Position numbers and translations under genes: made by a program | Shown here: positions 1 through 10,440 of the stretch, piece by piece | Layout of the letters: each line of letters begins with the position of its first letter | Position numbering within the stretch: the first letter of the stretch is position 1 | Notes under the pieces: generated by a model | The model's database searches: none | Told to the model about the DNA's origin: nothing | Seen by the model: only the letters and a program-made list of their open reading frames with translations | Assembly (NCBI GenBank): GCA_009823505.1 | Contig: VZQC01011955.1 | Location: 598,770 to 662,769, forward strand | Length of the DNA stretch: 64,000 bases | Source of the DNA: Rhizomys pruinosus | Lineage: Eukaryota > Chordata > Mammalia > Rodentia > Spalacidae | Reading direction: 5' to 3'

Positions 1-795
1 TCTTCTTCTGACTTTCTCACTCCTCCTTCTTGACCTTGACTTGCTTAGCAACTTTCATTTTTGTGTCTCATCCGTATAATGGAACTTAATGTCTAACAAA
101 CGTCTAATAGATCTCTGAGATCCCTAATAAAACTTTCTCTTTTCTCTGTGTGAACTCTGACTGGTACTTTTATTTCTACTTAATGTGGTTATAGAGAAAC
201 AGATTTTTTGGGGAGGACAGGGGGAATAGAATTTGAAAGATGGTAATCTGAATTTCTTCTCTGATCTTACGTGACTGTCGCCATTGGTAAATAGAGGAGT
301 GTAGGCAAGGACACATGGTAAATGCTTAGTCCGTTGTTGACTTTAGGTACCTGCATGAAATATTAGGGAAGGCAAAGCTCTTGACAATCAGGAAGATACT
401 GCTGTGGAACATTCAATTATAAACAAAGACCTGTGGTACCAACTGGCTGCTTGGTGAAAGCTCATTCAAGGATTTGGAGAAGAAAAACAAGTATAATCAA
501 GGGTTGACTTCCAAGTTCCAGGTCTAGGCAAATAAGCAGAGAATTTCTGTGATTTTCTCCAAAATAAGCCCTTATCTCCTCTATCCCCTGACATCAAATT
601 TCTGGAAACCAAATCCAAAGTATAATCCTCAAGTGAGTGAGTTATAATGAAAGAACTTCTCCATCATGACCTACTTTACCACAGTAGACTCTGTAAGGAT
701 CTATATTTGGTCAACTGGACCACTGAAAATTTGTCTGGAGACCAACAGGGAAGATCTGCTGGGGCTAATGCCCACATTTTGCTCTCTTGCTTATA
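1..795. other. single-copy non-coding DNA, nothing recognised
   Basis: No SINE, LINE, LTR or coding pattern was recognised. All frames are broken by frequent stops. An AATAAAA motif with a following TTTCTCTTTTCTCTGTGTG stretch near 126-150 resembles the 3' part of an old LTR but is too weak to call. Confidence 0.4.
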
Positions 796-810
796 AGAAT
801 GGCCTTTCTG

Positions 811-1716
811 GCTACTAAACCAATAAAGCAAATATTGGTCTCCTTGAATCAAGCAAGACTCCTCCGTCAGCATCAGCTACACTTCACCTGCCTAGAAATA
901 CTGTATAGCAGTGGCAGCCATATGTCTGTATATCCCAAATCTAATTGGCTATTAGCTCTCTCCTTGGAGGAATAATTCACGGCTGATGCCACAAGCTTAC
1001 ATCCTCTAGTGGTTAGGAGATGTTATAAGTCACAGTAAGACCTTGTCATCTTTTATAGAAAAACTATAATTCATCGATTAGCATACCATCCAAACATCTG
1101 TGTCTATACCAAAGTAACCTAGCATAATAATTAGTACTGTTTAAATACCTATATATCTAATTGCTTGTGCTTCATTAGTAGGATTGAAAGGTTATTCCTG
1201 GACAAACTGTCAACCCATGAAAGGAAACAGCCTGAACTGATCAGAGTCTAAAACGACATCTCCAGAGAAAGTAGACTGTTTTGCTTCTTGCCCATTTGTG
1301 CCCCTTTTCTTTTTTTTCTTTTTTTTCTTTTTTTTGGTCTTTTTGAGACAGGGTCTCCCTTTAGTCCCAGCTGTCCTGGAACTCACTCTGTAGACCAGGC
1401 TGGCCTTGAACTCACAAAGATCCACCTGCCTCTGCCTCCCGTTCTAAGCTTAGGGAACATTCCAAGGAAGAGGGGGTGTGGTAGAATGTAAGGGCTACGA
1501 TTGGGGTGAATGGTGAAACTACAGCAATATAGACTGGACACTTATTTGATCGACTTGATTGTACATACAAGCCCCTCCAGCTGGATGGTGGGACCCATGG
1601 GCTGTGTGAGTTTGGGCACAACCGCTTGCAAATTGGTTTTACATGAAGGATGCTTGTACTCATAAATTATTACTTATTGTTAAAAAATGAAATAAAAAGA
1701 GAATGAAAGAAAACAA
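811..1716 (+). mobile_element. L1-mobilised retroposon of unknown family, with TSD
   Basis: The segment is flanked by a perfect 15-bp direct repeat, AAGAATGGCCTTTCT, at 796-810 and 1718-1732. It ends in an A-rich tail with AATAAA (about 1678-1717). This is the signature of L1-machinery retroposition on the plus strand. An inverted relative lies at about 62145-62885, clearly homologous over the whole body except for a B1 present only here. No long ORF is present, so it may be the 3' part of a longer element or a processed transcript. The family was not identified. Confidence 0.75.
1336..1440 (-). mobile_element. B1 SINE, truncated
   Basis: Antisense B1 with the TTTTTGAGACAGGGTCTC start after a T-rich tail (1310-1335), reading through the CCTGCCTCTGCCTCCC block. 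The last third (the B1 5' end) is missing. It sits inside the 811-1716 retroposon and is absent from the inverted relative near 62.4 kb, so it inserted later. Confidence 0.9.
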
Positions 1717-1732
1717 AAGAATGGCCTTTCTT

Positions 1733-2022
1733 TCCATCTGAGAAATTTTGTTTTGCTGAAGAGCTTTGGTGCCTCCTCCTCACAGAACTGTCAAGCATGA
1801 GGTACTGATCTTCCTGAGGACTTATCTTGGTCACCTCTCTGTGACAGAGCTCTGTACAGACTCAGGTTCTGACTGGCCCTCCACACAAGGCGTGGCTATG
1901 ATCCATGAGAAGACACACAGGAGGCTGTAATTCTACAGCTTTTCAAGCAGTTCTCTCACTTGTTTTCTTTTAGATAACAACTGTCAATAAATGTCCCATA
2001 TATTCAGTCTGTGCAATGTGAT
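1733..2022. other. single-copy spacer
   Basis: About 290 bases between the retroposon and segment D1. No repeat or gene signal was recognised. Confidence 0.4.
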
Positions 2023-2035
2023 CATTTAATATACT

Positions 2036-2246
2036 TTTTTAATTATTTCTGCATGCAAGTTTGTGCACCCGTGTCGTGCAATGCCGCGGAGGTCAGAAGA
2101 GGGTGTCGGATTCCCCTGAAACTGGAGTTCTCCTGGAATTGGAGTTTCAGATGGTTCTCGGCTGCCATGTGGGTGCTGGGGATTGAATCTGGGTCCTCTG
2201 TAAGAGCAGTCGGTGCTCTTAACTGCTAGGCCATCTCTCCAGCCCC
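2036..2246 (-). mobile_element. B2 SINE with TSD
   Basis: Antisense B2 ending in CCATCTCTCCAGCCCC. The target-site duplication ATCATTTAATATACT is seen at 2021-2035 and 2247-2261. It carries an internal near-duplication (AAACTGGAGTT then GAATTGGAGTT) shared by several B2 copies in this window. Confidence 0.92.
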
Positions 2247-2249
2247 ATC

Positions 2250-2535
2250 ATTTAATATACTTGTATCTCTTGATATCTGCAAAGGATTGGTTTTAGGATT
2301 GGCACAGATACCAAAGCCTACAGATGCTCAAATTTTTTCTGTAAAATTATATTGAATTTCCATATAACCTATAAACATTCTTTCACATACTTTAATTAAT
2401 TCTAGATTTCTTGCAAGGCCTAATAAAAAATAAATGCCATATAGTTAGTAATTATATTGAATTATTTATTAAATAATTAGAGGAAAAATCTATACATCTT
2501 TGGTCGACACATTATCTTTCTCTATATAACTTTAT
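2250..2535. other. AT-rich single-copy DNA
   Basis: AT-rich sequence with no recognised element. It is repeated in D2 at about 18270-18545. Confidence 0.4.
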
Positions 2536-2539
2536 TTAA

Positions 2540-2692
2540 TTTTTATGTGTTTGTGAGTGAGGGAACCTGTATGAAGGTCAGAGAACAACTGTCAGGAATT
2601 GGTTCTAATCTTCCATTGAGGGTCCTGGGGATGGAGTTCAGGTCATCAGGTGCAAGCATTTGTGCCAACTGAGGCATCTTATCAGCCCACAA
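2540..2692 (-). mobile_element. B3-type SINE, degraded
   Basis: Antisense B3/B3A pattern: GAAGGTCAGAGAACAACT, then a CCTGGGGATGGAGTTCAGGT block, then GGTCATCAGG...CCAACTGAGGCATCTTATC. Divergent, therefore old. Confidence 0.7.
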
Positions 2693-2930
2693 TTTTTATG
2701 TTAAAGTATTCCTACCAAATTACTTGGATTCATGGATGTGGAACCCTTTGTACACATCGTGATAATAATTAGCATATGATAATTATCATGACCAATTGAC
2801 ACTCATCACTTGTATATCAAATCTGTGCACTACATCTCCAGGGCTAACTTGTCTTATAACTGAAAGTTTGTACTTAAAAAAAATTATTATTTTAATTAAT
2901 CGCTTTAATTAATTAGTTAATTAATAAATT

Positions 2931-3072
2931 GGTGTTTTTGAGACAGGGTCTCCCTGTAGCCACAGCTGGCCTGGAACTCAGTATGTAGACCAGATCTCGT
3001 GAACTCACAGAGATCTGCCTACCTCTGCCTCCCAAGTGCTGGGATTAAAGGCATGCACCGCCACACCTGGCC
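2931..3072 (-). mobile_element. B1 SINE, near full length
   Basis: Antisense B1 from TTTTTGAGACAGGGTCTCCC to GCCACACCTGGCC. The complete B1 body is recognisable. Confidence 0.92.
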
Positions 3073-3133
3073 TAAATTATTTTTATTTTAAATGAATATA
3101 TACATAATTATCATGTTTGAGGTGCAGTGTGTT

Positions 3134-3355
3134 GGGCTGGAGAGATGGCTTAGCAGTTAAGAGTGCTGACTGCTCTTGCAGAGGACCTGGGTCTGATTCC
3201 CAGCACCCACATGGTGGCTGAGAACCATCTTTAACTCCAGTTTCAGGGGAATCTGATACCCTCTTCAGAACTTCACAGCATTGCACGACACGGGTGCACA
3301 AACCTACATGCAGACAGTACACTCATATACATAAAAATAAATAAAATTAAAAAAG
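3134..3355 (+). mobile_element. B2 SINE with TSD
   Basis: Sense B2 beginning GGGCTGGAGAGATGGCTTAG and ending in an ATAAAATTAAAAAA tail. The flanking duplication GTGCAGTGT is visible at 3122-3130 and 3358-3366. Confidence 0.93.
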
Positions 3356-3517
3356 AAGTGCAGTGTAATATTTTAATACATATATGTAATATATAATGAT
3401 AAAACCAATGTGTTTAACATATCCATCACCTAGATGAATTTATCATTTCTTTGTGGTAAGTATGTACTCTGACCATCTCATTTATGCCACTACAGAGCTT
3501 CTTGAAACTCTGTTTAA

Positions 3518-3696
3518 TCTTCCTCCGTCCCTCTGTCCCTCCCTCCTTCTCTTCCTTCCTTCTCTTCCTTCCTTCTTTCCTTCCTTCCTCCCTCCCTCCC
3601 TCCCTCCCTCCCTCCCTCCCTTCTTTCCTTCCTTCCTTTTCTCCCTTTCTTACACCCATCCTCTCTCTTCCCCTCCCCTCTCTACCCCATCTTTCC
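3518..3696. repeat. pyrimidine microsatellite (CTTC/CTCC)n
   Basis: Nearly pure C/T strand built from CTTC and CCCT units. The matching place in D2 (about 19565-19740) is a scrambled, shorter tract, as expected from sequencing error or slippage. ORFs across it are low-complexity. Confidence 0.95.
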
Positions 3697-3771
3697 TGAG
3701 GATTGGACTCAGGACTTCACAGATGTGCTTACTGCTGAGCTACACTCTCAGTCCTATTCTACTCTATGAAT

Positions 3772-4129
3772 NNNNNNNNNNNNNNNNNNNNNNNNNNNNN
3801 NNNNNNNNNNNNNNNNNNNNNNNNNNNNNNNNNNNNNNNNNNNNNNNNNNNNNNNNNNNNNNNNNNNNNNNNNNNNNNNNNNNNNNNNNNNNNNNNNNNN
3901 NNNNNNNNNNNNNNNNNNNNNNNNNNNNNNNNNNNNNNNNNNNNNNNNNNNNNNNNNNNNNNNNNNNNNNNNNNNNNNNNNNNNNNNNNNNNNNNNNNNN
4001 NNNNNNNNNNNNNNNNNNNNNNNNNNNNNNNNNNNNNNNNNNNNNNNNNNNNNNNNNNNNNNNNNNNNNNNNNNNNNNNNNNNNNNNNNNNNNNNNNNNN
4101 NNNNNNNNNNNNNNNNNNNNNNNNNNNNN
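3772..4129. other. assembly gap (358 N)
   Basis: A run of N flanked by CTCTATGAAT on the left and TTTTTTTACAG on the right. The same two flanks in D2 enclose about 280 real bases (19808-20087) ending in a long T run, so D2 probably shows what is missing here. Confidence 0.99.
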
Positions 4130-4309
4130 TTTTTTTACAGGAGCATATCAACTCATCACCTAGGACCTTGTGTGCAGCTATTGATCTGCCAAATGGTCCC
4201 CCCCCCATAAATGTTAGTAAAAACATTTAGAAGCAATTGTCATTTGACAAACCAATATTGTGCTGAGTACTCAACACATTAGTCCCTACTTAGAACATTA
4301 ACATTTTAT

Positions 4310-4460
4310 TTTATGAAGAAGGAAGAAGAGAGGGAGGAGGAGGAGGCAATGATGGTGGATATGGGAGAAGGAACTAGAAGAGGGGGAAAAAGAGGGGAAG
4401 GAAGGAGAGGAAGAAGAAGAGGGAGGAGGGGGAGGATGAGGAAGGGGAGGAAGGAAGCTT
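4310..4460. repeat. purine-rich low-complexity tract
   Basis: GAAGAAG/GGAGG-rich plus strand. The reading frame across it is only a K/E/R/G low-complexity translation. Confidence 0.85.
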
Positions 4461-4696
4461 TTGGGTTAAGGCCACAAGGAGGAAAGTGGGACGGGAGTCA
4501 AACACCCAGTGAGACACTATATTAGGAGTTCTGACATCTGCTAGGGTGATTTGAGAAAAATGTACCAATGTAACTTTTTCATCCTACCATGAACATCTTG
4601 ATGAGATTCACAGCTTCACATTAAGGGTTTGTAGGGAAAGAATTCTAGGTATGGTTTATGAAAGGTTCTGAGAGGAAAACTCTATCCAGCACTAGG

Positions 4697-4795
4697 TGTG
4701 AGGAAGAAAGAAATGGGGAGAAGAGATCAAGAAAAGAAGGGAGGATGGAGGGAAAAAGGAAGGGAAAAGGAAGAGAGAAAGAAGGAGGAAGTGAC
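4697..4795. repeat. purine-rich low-complexity tract
   Basis: GAAAGAAG/GGAGG repeats. In D2 (20673-20765) the same tract has many small differences. Confidence 0.8.
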
Positions 4796-4913
4796 TGGGA
4801 CACTGTGATCTGACGAAAAGGCCCAGTGCCCTGTCCTGTATCGCTGTGCTTGACTGGAACAGAAGCATATATTTAGGGATGGATGGTACAAATAGTCAAA
4901 AATAGAGAATTTA

Positions 4914-5061
4914 GGCTGGGCATGGTGGCACATGCCCTTTAATCCCAGCACTTGAGAAGCAGAGGCAAGCAGATCTCTGTGAGATCAAAGCCAGCCTGGT
5001 CTACACAGCAAGTTCCAGCTGGGGCTACAAGAAGACCCTGTTTCAAAAACAAACAAATACA
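4914..5061 (+). mobile_element. B1 SINE
   Basis: Sense B1: GGCTGGGCATGGTGGCACAT, the AATCCCAGCACTTGAGAAG box region, then GACCCTGTTTC and an A-rich tail. Confidence 0.92.
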
Positions 5062-5375
5062 AGATATGGAGAGTCTCCAGAGGGAGAGGTATCTTATATA
5101 AAAAGATGGCAGAAAGTAATGCTCAGTGATAAGCACAAAGGCTGTGGCTACAGGTCAAATGTAACATTTGTCACAAGTCCTGGAAATTTGGAGCTAGGTG
5201 ACATTATGGCTCAATATAAAAGACAGAGCTAAATTTCTATCTTGATCCTCTTGTTGATATGCTATCTAGACTTGGGCTGCAGATTGAAGCTTTCTAAGGG
5301 ACATTCTCTTCCGACCTGCAGTCACGGTTTCAGATGACTTCTCAGGTCATCCAGCACAAACATTCCCTGAGTTAA

Positions 5376-5690
5376 GCAATAAATCACCAAGTATTTATTG
5401 AGCAGTTGCTGCACACCAGGAATTCTCTTGGGCACGGGCAATAGATACAACAGTGTGTATGAACCTTGGCTCTCATCCAGGTATGGTGGCACACGCCTGT
5501 AATTTCAACACTCAGGAGGTAGAGGCAGGAGAACCACAGGCTAGCCTGGCCTACATGGCAAGACCCTGCCCCACCCCTACTGTTGGCAAAAAAATAAAAA
5601 AGAATCTTTGCTCTTAGAGAGATATACTCTAATGGCAGCACATATTTTTAAACACTGCACAGTCTAATAATATAGACTTGTAAACATTAA
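5376..5690 (+). mobile_element. ancient mammalian repeat split by a B1-like SINE
   Basis: The TATTTATTGAGCAGTTGCTG...CACACCAGGAATTC start and the ATACTCTAATGGCAGCA continuation resemble a widespread old mammalian repeat (possibly L2-type). The B1-like SINE at 5477-5602 interrupts it. Family uncertain. Confidence 0.35.
5477..5602 (+). mobile_element. B1-like SINE, divergent
   Basis: CCAGGTATGGTGGCACACGC start, TAATTTCAACACTCAGGAGG centre, GCAAGACCCTGCCCC and an A-rich tail. More diverged than its neighbours. Confidence 0.8.
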
Positions 5691-5869
5691 GCACATGCTT
5701 TTAAAGGACCTGTGTTCTGGTCTCAGTGAGAAATTAGAGTTAATCTTGTTTGGATTTAAAGATACTTGTACCCCAGGGATATTTGGAAGGAAAAGTATTC
5801 CAGATCAGACATCGAATTTTCTTCAGAGTTCTTGAAGGAAAAAGAAAATTATCTCAAAAATGAGTTTCT

Positions 5870-5967
5870 CTTTTTTAATTTCTTTTTTAAATTTATTTAT
5901 AGATATATTTTTTTATCAGATCTAGACCCGTGTCCCCCCATCCCCCCACCCCTCCAGAGCTCATGCA
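5870..5967 (-). mobile_element. very short LINE-1 3' end with 14-bp TSD
   Basis: The T-rich start and ATCTAGACCCGTG...CCAGAGCTCATGC text match other L1 3' ends here (8820-8890, 40500-40550). A perfect duplication AAAAATGAGTTTCT flanks it (5856-5869 and 5968-5981). A strongly 5'-truncated antisense L1 insertion of about 100 bp. Confidence 0.85.
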
Positions 5968-5989
5968 AAAAATGAGTTTCTAAAAAAAA

Positions 5990-7467
5990 AAAGGCAAACC
6001 AGTTTTACTTTACTTTGTAGGATTCATCTATTTTTATGATAAAATACAGTCACAGGTTTATTTCAAGCCAGTAGTGCAACATTTCTGAGCAGGGACTTGG
6101 TAAGCACAGGTTCGTTTTTGTAAACTAGTTCAAGCCAGTTCCAACATACCACACATCCATGGATCTTGCTGTACTGGGTTCTCAGCCAGGACCAAAGGAG
6201 GCATAAACGAAGATCAGGCTTTAGGAGCCAAAGAAATTCCATTTTGTGTGCGATGACATAAAGTGTCTGGGGGACTCATCACACCTGTGAGGTTTTGAAG
6301 GAGGGGAGGGAAGCACTGCGCTCTCACCACACCCCCACTCTCATTTGGGAGTGGCTGGCCTGTTTTTTTAGTCTCTGCTTGCAGTCACAACATGATAAAA
6401 GGAGACACTCTCCCCTGAAGTAGTTTCCATGGCAACCTCACCCAGCAGGCAAAGAACTGCACTCTAAGCTTTAGCCCAAAGGTTGAGAGATAAAAATAAA
6501 TTCTCATTAATCCAGGATCCATGTATGACTAAGACTGAGGAATTACCTGGAGACACCAAGCAGCCAGGGTGAATCTGGTACATCTCAAGACATCCCACAG
6601 TCTGCCAGGCCAGCGGGTGACCAGCCGCTGCCTTGAGCTCCTTAGGAGGCAGAGCTTCTTCCTGATGCTGGGTTTTGCCCTTGGCCTTATTCTCTGAATG
6701 TCTCATCCCCTGCACTTCCTACTGTACGATTCTGTGGCTCTGGAGCTGACATGGCCCTACAGGAAAACAAGAAGTGTAATTCAAAGTTCAGAGTTGCGTT
6801 GCAACCGGAATATAACCACATACCCGTGTGCTGTAATGTAAGACACCTCTGTGTTTCCTGCATTTTTCAACTTTAAAAACCTATCTTTCCTGATGTTCAT
6901 GTGGCTCAAACGAGGTCATAAATGTGGTATAATCTGGGGGTGGGGGGAGGAATGAAGCTTCTAGGCAAATGTAGGCTGTGATGATGAATATTATTAATGT
7001 GCCTCGGGTTGGGGGAGGAAGCAGATGAACAGAGGGCAGGGTGGCAGTTCTTCATTAGCAAGGGGCCCTTGGCTCTCAATTCAGTGATGCTCAGGATGCA
7101 GAACTTCCACCCGGGCCTGCCTGCAGCACCAGAGGCACTGACCCTTTCTACCATCTTGATTCAGAATAACTTTCCTCCTCATTCCACCACCTGCACAGAT
7201 AGTTCTCTTCCTCCCACCCCCCAGGCTCTGCTCTGTTCCAGTCTGTGTGGGCTGCTCTGTGCTAACCCTGCAAGCACAGTACTTCCTTCCTCATAAACGC
7301 TGAAGCCCACCTTCTCTCTCAAGGCACACTGGTTGTTTCCAGCAGGTTCCTGTGCTGTGGCCTACTTCCCTCTGCTGCTGTGCATTGTTAACTTTGGAGC
7401 CTTAATTACTTGCTTCCGTCCAGTCTCAGTGCAGGACAAAGCCCTTCAGAGTCTAATGTCTAAGGAC
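5990..7467. other. single-copy core of D1
   Basis: The longest repeat-poor block in D1. It is nearly base-identical to D2 22000-23500. A minus-strand 83-codon frame (6464-6715) is the same in both copies, but it lacks any recognised domain, and a young duplicate keeps any ORF. The region holds an X-box-like site and GC-richer stretches that could be regulatory. No exon was identified. Confidence 0.5.
6423..6436. promoter_or_regulatory. X-box-like (RFX) candidate site
   Basis: GTTTCCATGGCAAC differs at one base from the palindromic RFX-family X-box GTTGCCATGGCAAC. It sits in single-copy DNA and is repeated at 22399-22412. A motif match only; no gene start is identified nearby. Confidence 0.45.
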
Positions 7468-7598
7468 AGAATGTGTCAGATCCCCTGGAACTGGAGTTTT
7501 GGACGGTTGTTAGCTGCCATATGGGTGCTAGAAATCACACCTGGGTCTTCTGCAAGAACAGTCAGGGCTCTTAACCACTGAGCCATCTCTCTAGCCCT
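7468..7598 (-). mobile_element. B2 SINE, 5'-half fragment
   Basis: Antisense B2 from CAGATCCCCTGGAACTGG to GAGCCATCTCTCTAGCCC. The tail half is not recognisable. Confidence 0.85.
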
Positions 7599-7599
7599 G

Positions 7600-8042
7600 A
7601 GTTCTTCATTTTTAAAAGCTGCGTTGATTGTATGGTCCATGTGGATGGTTTTATACAGTTCATCCATGTACAGATTTGTGTAACCAGCCCTGAGATTCAG
7701 ATCCAGAGCAGTTCAAATGGCGCCACAGAACATCCCTGTTCCTCTTGTAGGTGTACTGACACCCACTCCATTCCACCTCACCTCCACCCCGTTCTCTTGC
7801 AACTGTTAATTCATCCTCCAGTCTGTATTTGTATTAGTTATAGACTTATTGATGCTCTCACACAATATTGATATGGGTAGGTGGGAGAGTCAGGCTTGTC
7901 AGAAGCTCTGGATTCTGGAACTCACTTGAGTCAGTCTCCCAATGCCTATAAGCAGGCCGATTGGTTCTTGACTCAGCCTCCGTGTTTTCTCTGCACTGGG
8001 AATGCATTCCTGAAGCTGCCTCCAGACCTGCCTGGCACCGGA
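7600..8042. other. single-copy DNA
   Basis: No repeat recognised. Identical in D2 (23648-24090). Frames on both strands run through it into the minisatellite but have no recognised domain. Confidence 0.4.
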
Positions 8043-8158
8043 GACCTGCCAGTGCTGCTGCTCCCGTGGGAGACCTGCCAGTGCTGCTGCTCCCGTGGGT
8101 GACCTGCCAGTGCTGCTGCTCCCGTGGGAGACCTGCCAGTGCTGCTGCTCCCGTGGGT
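8043..8158 (+). repeat. 29-bp minisatellite, four units
   Basis: GACCTGCC recurs at 8043, 8072, 8101, 8130 and 8159, a strict 29-bp period. The base before GACC alternates A/T along the array (GGGAGACC, then GGGTGACC), so the array is two copies of a 58-bp dimer. 29 is not a multiple of three, so the translated repeats are incidental. D2 carries the same array at 24091-24206. Confidence 0.97.
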
Positions 8159-8520
8159 GACCTGTTTCTGCAGACTTGCTCTGTGAGGGACTGCTCCTGG
8201 TTGGTACCCTGAAGCCTTCTGAGAGCTTCCTGGACTTGCGACACTTCTCAGAGCCGTACTAGTTCTCAGACAGCATCTCCTGCTCAGAGTTCAAACTTAT
8301 TGTATGTGAATTGTCAAACCCTATGTGCAATCTGTTTAACATTATCTAACCTATTAAAATTATCAATCCTGAACATTCCTCACTGTCTGCCCACTCCATT
8401 CTTCCAGGTGGGGTGGACATTTTCTATCAATTGCTTCAGCATAACCCTTTGAGGTAGAATTTTTTAAATAAAGAATAAAGCCTTTGTTGTTCTTTGAGAC
8501 TGTGGCACACATCCAATGTC
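8159..8520. other. single-copy DNA
   Basis: Repeat-free stretch after the minisatellite. Includes AT-rich sequence around 8300-8380. No gene seen. Confidence 0.4.
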
Positions 8521-8525
8521 CCATC

Positions 8526-8566
8526 GATATATATATATATATAATATATATAGATATATGTATATT
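8526..8566. repeat. (AT)n microsatellite
   Basis: ATATAT run with a few interruptions next to the tail of the following B2 SINE. Confidence 0.9.
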
Positions 8567-8574
8567 TAATTTCG

Positions 8575-8773
8575 TATGTATGATTGTATTGCCTGCATGT
8601 CTGTAAATTCACCCATGTTGTTCAATGCCCTTGAAAGTCAGAAGAGGGTTGGGATCCCCTGGAACTGGAATTATGGATGGTTGTTAGTCACCACGTGAGT
8701 GCTGGGAATCGAACCCGGGTCCTCTTGCAAGAGCAGTCAGTGCTCTTAACCACTGAGCCATCTCTCCAAACCC
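8575..8773 (-). mobile_element. B2 SINE
   Basis: Antisense B2: GTATTGCCTGCATG, AAAGTCAGAAGAGGGTTGGG, GGGTCCTCTTGCAAGAGCAG, CTCTTAACCACTGAGCCATC. Confidence 0.93.
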
Positions 8774-8786
8774 AATCAGTCCTTTT

Positions 8787-9035
8787 TAAAGCCAATTTTT
8801 ACTGAAGCTTTGTGCATTTCATACAAAATTTCCAATCAAATCTAGACCCGTGCCCCCTTCCTCGCCCCCCCCACCACACCAGAGCTCATGCATTCTTCCA
8901 AACATGTCTTTCATCTTTTTCTCAGTCTCTTTTAAAATTTTCAATGCAGAAATTTACTGTTTCTAGCAGAGGTTCACTGCTTCAGTCAGTTCTTTGACCG
9001 AGTCCTTCTGCTGTTGTTGTTCAATCATTCCTTTT
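8787..9035 (-). mobile_element. LINE-1 3' UTR fragment
   Basis: AAGCCAATTTTTACTGAAGC, TTTCATACAAAATTTCC and TCTAGACCCGTGCC match the antisense L1 3' end at 40450-40560, followed by TTTTTCTCAGTCTC and a TTCAGTCAGTTCTTTG block. Confidence 0.85.
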
Positions 9036-10305
9036 TCATTGGTGAATAGTGTTCCCTTGTGTGGAGTTTGTTCAACCAATCATTCAAATATTTATTTTTT
9101 AGCAAGGATTACCAGTGTGTTGCTATTATAAATAGAACTGCTGTGAATATTTCAGTATAGATTTTTATATGAATATAAATTTTTGTTTCTCTGAGGTAAA
9201 AGCCCAAGAATGGAACAGCTGGCTCATATGGTAATTGCACATTTACTTTTATAATAAACTGTCAAACTGTTTTCCAGAATGGATGTTACATTTTATATTG
9301 GGGAGACAGATCCAGTTCCTGCATGTCCTTCTCAGCTTTTAGTGTTGACACTGTCTTTTATTTTAGCTGTTCAAAGTAACATGCAGTGCAGTTTCACGGT
9401 GCTTTTAATTGCCTGATGGCTGATGAACATTTCATGTGGTTTTACTGGAGATAATGCCATTTCCTTGAAATGTCTGCTTATCTCTTCTATAGATGTCATG
9501 AGTGTTCTTTTTTAAATATTGATTTTTACATTTTAATTTTTAAGACATTTTGTGTATCATATGCACATGTGTGTGCATGTATCATGACACATATGTGGAG
9601 ATTAGAGGACAGCTAATTAGAGAACTGACAGAGCCAGTTCTCTCCTACTGTGTGGTCCTGGGAGCCAACTCGAGTCATCAGGCTTGGGGACAAGTGCCTT
9701 TACCAACTGAACCATTGAACCAACACTTAATGCTGATTTTTTTTAAAATATAGTTTAGATACAAAGCATTCATTAGACAGATGGTTTACAAACATCCTAT
9801 GCCAGGATACAGCTTTTAATACTTCTAGGAGGGTCAACCACAGGGCAATCTTTTTTAGTTCTAATGAGGTTCAATTCATCATTTTTCCCCTGTAAGTGCT
9901 GTGGTTTCTGTTTGTTGACAGAGCTACTAGATCTTACCAACCTTGAATATTTTCTCCATTGTTTTCTTCTAAAAGTTTCACAGTTTCACATTTCACACTT
10001 AAATCTAGGATGCATTTTGAGTTAATTTGATCTGAAGTTTATGGAAAGACTAAATATTTTTACTTGTAGTGCCTGATTACTCCATTAGCACTGATTGAAT
10101 GCACCGTCCTTGCTCCACTGAGTTGCTTTCACGCCATCGGCGGATTGCATGGAGGCCGTCTACTTCTGCTTCTGCATTCCAATCCCCTCATTCATGGATT
10201 TCTTCCTCCACAGATACCACATTATCTGGATTATTTCATCTACATAATTTGCATCAAGTAGAGTGAGTTCTACCTCTTACTTCTTTTATCTTTGCAGTAT
10301 TGTTG
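9036..10305 (-). mobile_element. ancient L1M-type LINE, 3' ORF2/UTR, antisense
   Basis: The order of motifs is that of old mammalian L1 antisense sequence: GTGTTGCTATTATAAATAG, GCTGTGAATATTTCAG, GAATGGAACAGCTGGCTCAT, ACTGTTTTCCAGAATGG, then after a B3 insertion the GTTTCTGTTTGTTGACAGAG region and the CTCCACTGAGTTGCTTTCACGCC block. High divergence, no open frame. Confidence 0.75.
9540..9725 (-). mobile_element. B3 SINE inside the L1M block
   Basis: Antisense B3: GAGATTAGAGGACAGCT, GTGGTCCTGGGAGCCAACTC, GTCATCAGGCTTGGGGACAA, TTTACCAACTGAACCATTG. It interrupts the surrounding ancient L1. Confidence 0.85.
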
Positions 10306-10309
10306 AATC

Positions 10310-10440
10310 TTTCTATGTGTGTGTGTGTGTATGTTGTATGTATGCATATAAATGTGCATATACCGATGCCCATGCATACATGTGCAGAGGCCAGAGGTTG
10401 AGATTAGATGTCAGCCTTGATCACTTTCCACCTTAATTAA
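10310..10440 (-). mobile_element. (GT)n plus B3-like fragment
   Basis: A short GTGTGT run followed by GCAGAGGCCAGAGGTTGAGA and CAGCCTTGATCACTTTCCA, the distal half of an antisense B3/B4-like SINE. Confidence 0.6.

Noticed and set aside
3134..3355. tRNA gene
   Set aside because: The A/B-box-like sequences come from the tRNA-derived head of B2 SINEs here and at the other B2 sites; no cloverleaf tRNA was found.
3453..4230. Long ORFs across the gap (236, 155 and 154 codons)
   Set aside because: They consist mostly of N-run positions and the pyrimidine microsatellite; no sequence supports translation.
4313..4525. Charged small protein from the purine tract
   Set aside because: The K/E/R/G-only translation follows from GA-rich low complexity.
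6464..6715. 83-codon minus ORF preserved in D1 and D2
   Set aside because: The whole surrounding DNA is equally preserved, so conservation of the frame carries no information. No domain recognised.
8043..8158. CRISPR-like array
   Set aside because: The 29-bp period resembles a CRISPR repeat length, but there are no spacers, the units are contiguous, and the host is a mammal. It is a minisatellite.
7858..8260. Coding repeats in frames over the minisatellite (128- and 83-codon ORFs)
   Set aside because: The 29-bp unit shifts frame each repeat, there is no domain or exon border, and identity of D1 and D2 ORFs reflects the recent or false duplication, not selection.
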